A stretch of 64,000 nucleotides of DNA. Origin: Sphingomonas sp. PP-CE-1G-424 (GTDB lineage: Bacteria > Pseudomonadota > Alphaproteobacteria > Sphingomonadales > Sphingomonadaceae). The stretch is from positions 186,001 through 250,000 of the forward strand of contig NZ_SLXW01000001.1 of NCBI RefSeq assembly GCF_004341085.1. The letters run 5' to 3'. The stretch's first letter is position 1, and every line of letters begins with the position of its first letter. Under the pieces are notes generated by a model. The model did not search any database and was not told the origin of the DNA. It was given only the letters and a program-made list of their open reading frames with translations. Below are positions 62,191 through 64,000 of the stretch, in pieces. A program made the translations under genes and the position numbers.

Positions 62191-62808
62191 TTAGTTGAGG
62201 CGGCTGAGACCGGAGATCGAGCGGTCGACCATCATGCGGTCGGCGGCGGCGTCGTGGTGCTCGGCGATGAGGATGCCGGCAGCCTTGGCCGCAGCATCCG
62301 CCGCCCGCGCGCGGACTTCGGCGATCGCGGCGCGTTCGGCGGCGGCGATCTTGTCCTCGGCCATCTTGGCGCGGCGGGTCATGAGGTCTTCGGCGCCAGC
62401 CTTGGCCTTGGCGATGATCGCCGCCGCTTCGTGATGCGCGTGGGCCTTCATGGCTTCGGCTTCGACGTGCGCGGACTTGGCCTTCGCCTCGTACTCGGTG
62501 CGGATCGCTTCGGCTTCGGCACGGAGCGCCTTGGCTTCGTCGAGCTGCGTGCGGATGCCGGCGATGCGCGTATCGAGCATCTTGCCGATCATGCCTGGAA
62601 CCTTCTTCCAGATCATCAGCAGGATGACGACGATCATCGCGACCGCGACCCAGCCGGTCGAGGTCAGGCCGAGCGCGGTCGGATCGGACACATGCTCGAC
62701 GCCGCCAGGCGCGGTCGTGTGACCCTGGATGCCTTGGTTGTCGATCGCACCTTCGGGCGCCATGCCCTCTTCGTGGATGACCTTTGCGGCCGAATCTGGA
62801 TTAGCCAT
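62191..62808 (-). CDS. atpF: ATP synthase F0 subunit b
   Basis: 205 residues. An N-terminal leader (MANPDSAAKVIHEEGM) precedes the membrane helix (WVAVAMIVVILLMIWKK) and a long charged coiled coil rich in Ala, Glu and Lys, as expected for the peripheral stalk. It overlaps the b' gene by 8 bases. It completes the F0 set seen here: atpB-atpE-atpF'-atpF, all on the minus strand. Confidence 0.93.
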   Translation of the reverse strand: MANPDSAAKVIHEEGMAPEGAIDNQGIQGHTTAPGGVEHVSDPTALGLTSTGWVAVAMIVVILLMIWKKVPGMIGKMLDTRIAGIRTQLDEAKALRAEAEAIRTEYEAKAKSAHVEAEAMKAHAHHEAAAIIAKAKAGAEDLMTRRAKMAEDKIAAAERAAIAEVRARAADAAAKAAGILIAEHHDAAADRMMVDRSISGLSRLN

Positions 62809-63295
62809 GCGCCGTCGTCCTGCGTACCGCGTCGGTCGCCGCGTCCAGGCTGACCTGGAGACCAGCGACCTTGGCGGCCAATTGCTGTGCTGCTTCGGCG
62901 GCGACGCCCTGCAAGTTCGAGAGCGCCTCGGCCTTCGCATTCGCGACCGCCAGATCGTGATGACCCAGACGCTCGGCGAGTTCGGCGTCGGCTGCATGGA
63001 CCTGCTGCTCGAACGCCGTCGCCGCGCGCTTGGCTGCTGCCGCGGTCTCGGCCTGCGCCGCAACGCGGGCCGCGTCCATCTCGGCCTGCCAGTTCGCCTG
63101 GACCGTATCGGCCTGCGCACGGGCAGCGACCGCTGCCGCCAGATCGCCGGCGATCTTGCCTTCGCGCGAGTCCACGTTGGACACGATCTTTGGCACCATT
63201 CCCTTGCCGATCCCGAAATACAGGATGCCGAAGGTGAGGAGCAGCCAGAAGATCTGCGAGGCGTAGGTAGCGGCTATCTGGGAAATCTGGGGCAT
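62801..63295 (-). CDS. atpF': ATP synthase F0 subunit b'
   Basis: 164 residues: N-terminal MPQISQIAATYASQIFWLLL helix, then coiled coil of the stalk to the end (AQAETAAAAKRAATAFEQQV and so on). Paralogue of b; two non-identical b subunits are usual in alphaproteobacteria. Overlaps atpF by 8 bases. Confidence 0.93.
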   Translation of the reverse strand: MPQISQIAATYASQIFWLLLTFGILYFGIGKGMVPKIVSNVDSREGKIAGDLAAAVAARAQADTVQANWQAEMDAARVAAQAETAAAAKRAATAFEQQVHAADAELAERLGHHDLAVANAKAEALSNLQGVAAEAAQQLAAKVAGLQVSLDAATDAVRRTTAHG

Positions 63296-63349
63296 GTCGG
63301 TCCTTCGTGAAACGGCCGGGCGCGGTCGCCCGGCCAATTCAGCGAGTTG

Positions 63350-63577
63350 TTAGGCGACGAACACGAGGATGATCATCGTGACGAAGGCGAGCAGACCGAG
63401 AAGCTCGGCTGCTGCGAAACCGATGAACAGACGGCCCTGCTGGCTGTCGGCTGCGCCCGGGTTACGGAGAGCGCCGGCGAGGAACTGAGCGAACACGTTG
63501 CCCACGCCGAGAGCTGCGAGGCCCATGCCGATCGCTGCGAGGCCGGCACCGATCATCTTTGCTGCGTTGACGTCCAT
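63350..63577 (-). CDS. atpE: ATP synthase F0 subunit c
   Basis: 75 residues, two membrane helices with polar loop ALRNPGAADSQQGRL and the essential proton-binding Glu58 in GFAAAELLGLLAF. Alphaproteobacterial c-subunit length. Lies between atpB and atpF'. Confidence 0.96.
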   Translation of the reverse strand: MDVNAAKMIGAGLAAIGMGLAALGVGNVFAQFLAGALRNPGAADSQQGRLFIGFAAAELLGLLAFVTMIILVFVA

Positions 63578-63616
63578 GATAAATTCCCTTTGAAAATCAG
63601 TTAGGTAATGGAAAAC

Positions 63617-64000
63617 TTAGTGAAGGTTTACGGCGTCGTTCAGATAGACCGACGTCAGCAACGCGAACACGTATGCCTGGATCGCGGCAACCAGCAGCTC
63701 GAGCAGCGTGATGCCGATCATCAGCAGCATGCTCGGCGCGCTCACCAGACCGATATACATCCCGCCCAGGTTCAGGCCGTTGATCACGAACGCGGCCAGC
63801 ACCTTGAGCAGGATATGGCCTGCGGTCATCGCCACGAACAGTCGCAGACCGAGCGAGAACGGACGCACCAGGAACGACATCAGCTCGACCACGAAGATCA
63901 GCGGGATCATCAGTGCGGGCGTACCGCTCGGCACGAACAGCGAGAAGAAGTGGAAGCCATGCTTGCCGAAGCCGACGAGCAGCACGATCGCGAAGCTGAT
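63617..64000 (-). CDS. atpB: ATP synthase F0 subunit a, C-terminal part (cut by window edge)
   Basis: 128 visible codons continue beyond position 64000. The essential Arg is in SLGLRLFVAMTAGH, and the following helix is LLKVLAAFVINGLNL; the C-terminus is the usual YVFALLTSVYLNDAVNLH. The gene start lies to the right of the window. Upstream-most of the F0 genes seen. Confidence 0.94.
   Translation of the reverse strand: MSFAIVLLVGFGKHGFHFFSLFVPSGTPALMIPLIFVVELMSFLVRPFSLGLRLFVAMTAGHILLKVLAAFVINGLNLGGMYIGLVSAPSMLLMIGITLLELLVAAIQAYVFALLTSVYLNDAVNLH

Overview
The window is chromosomal DNA from a GC-rich alphaproteobacterium, most likely a Sphingomonas or close sphingomonad. This rests on gene content: the cell-cycle regulator GcrA, the alphaproteobacterial flagellar regulator FliX divergent from flgI, a split ATP synthase b/b' pair, a petABC cytochrome bc1 operon, a QueE with the CX14CX2C cysteine pattern, and many palindromic intergenic repeats. 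No rRNA, tRNA, transposase, prophage or CRISPR array was found. Start codons were re-chosen throughout from ribosome binding sites, signal peptides and overlaps; GTG and TTG starts are common.

Layout. 1-6.2 kb: two closely related methyl-accepting chemotaxis receptor genes, each with the same terminator, flanking an alginate-export-type outer membrane barrel. 6.3-13 kb: flagellar cluster (flgN-like, flgJ-like, flgI, fliX, flhB, fliR, fliQ, fliE, flgC on one side; fliN, fliO, fliP on the other). 13-15.7 kb: a LuxR-type regulator with a degenerate receiver, an HD-GYP protein and a glycosidase remnant. 15.7-20 kb: CoA-transferase, CPA1 antiporter, a 2-hydroxyacid dehydrogenase. 20-24 kb: hexuronate catabolism operon (uxaC, fructuronate reductase, kdgK). 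24-29 kb: a Met/His-rich probable copper-handling pair, a nucleotide pyrophosphatase/phosphodiesterase lipoprotein, a MaoC hydratase and a glycine-rich lipoprotein. 29-33 kb: apt and petABC. 33-41 kb: trmL, hemF, two membrane proteins, lipB, small secreted proteins, queC-queE. 41-47 kb: hslO, argF, argD, a DUF2628-like protein, parE. 47-51 kb: outer membrane protein, gcrA, an ABC-2 permease and a penicillin-recognising-type hydrolase. 51-57 kb: acetyltransferase, LysR regulator, apaG, metZ, a GT2-GtrA glycosyltransferase, leuB, recO. 57-64 kb: a deacetylase/FemAB-like pair, uvrC, an SMR exporter and the F0 ATP synthase genes atpF, atpF', atpE, atpB (cut by the window edge).

Most of the window is housekeeping or motility. 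The less ordinary parts are: (i) the receptor-barrel-receptor duplication; (ii) a LuxR regulator whose phosphoacceptor Asp is Asn, with a perfect 15-bp palindrome in its promoter region; (iii) several families of roughly 80-240 bp imperfect palindromes between genes, one of which supplies the ribosome binding site of argF; (iv) a hairpin that would mask the ribosome binding site of the SMR exporter; (v) a three-hairpin structure ending in a strong terminator upstream of queC; (vi) low-complexity secreted proteins. I did not see a self-evident new multi-gene system; the strongest candidates are listed as findings with their limits.
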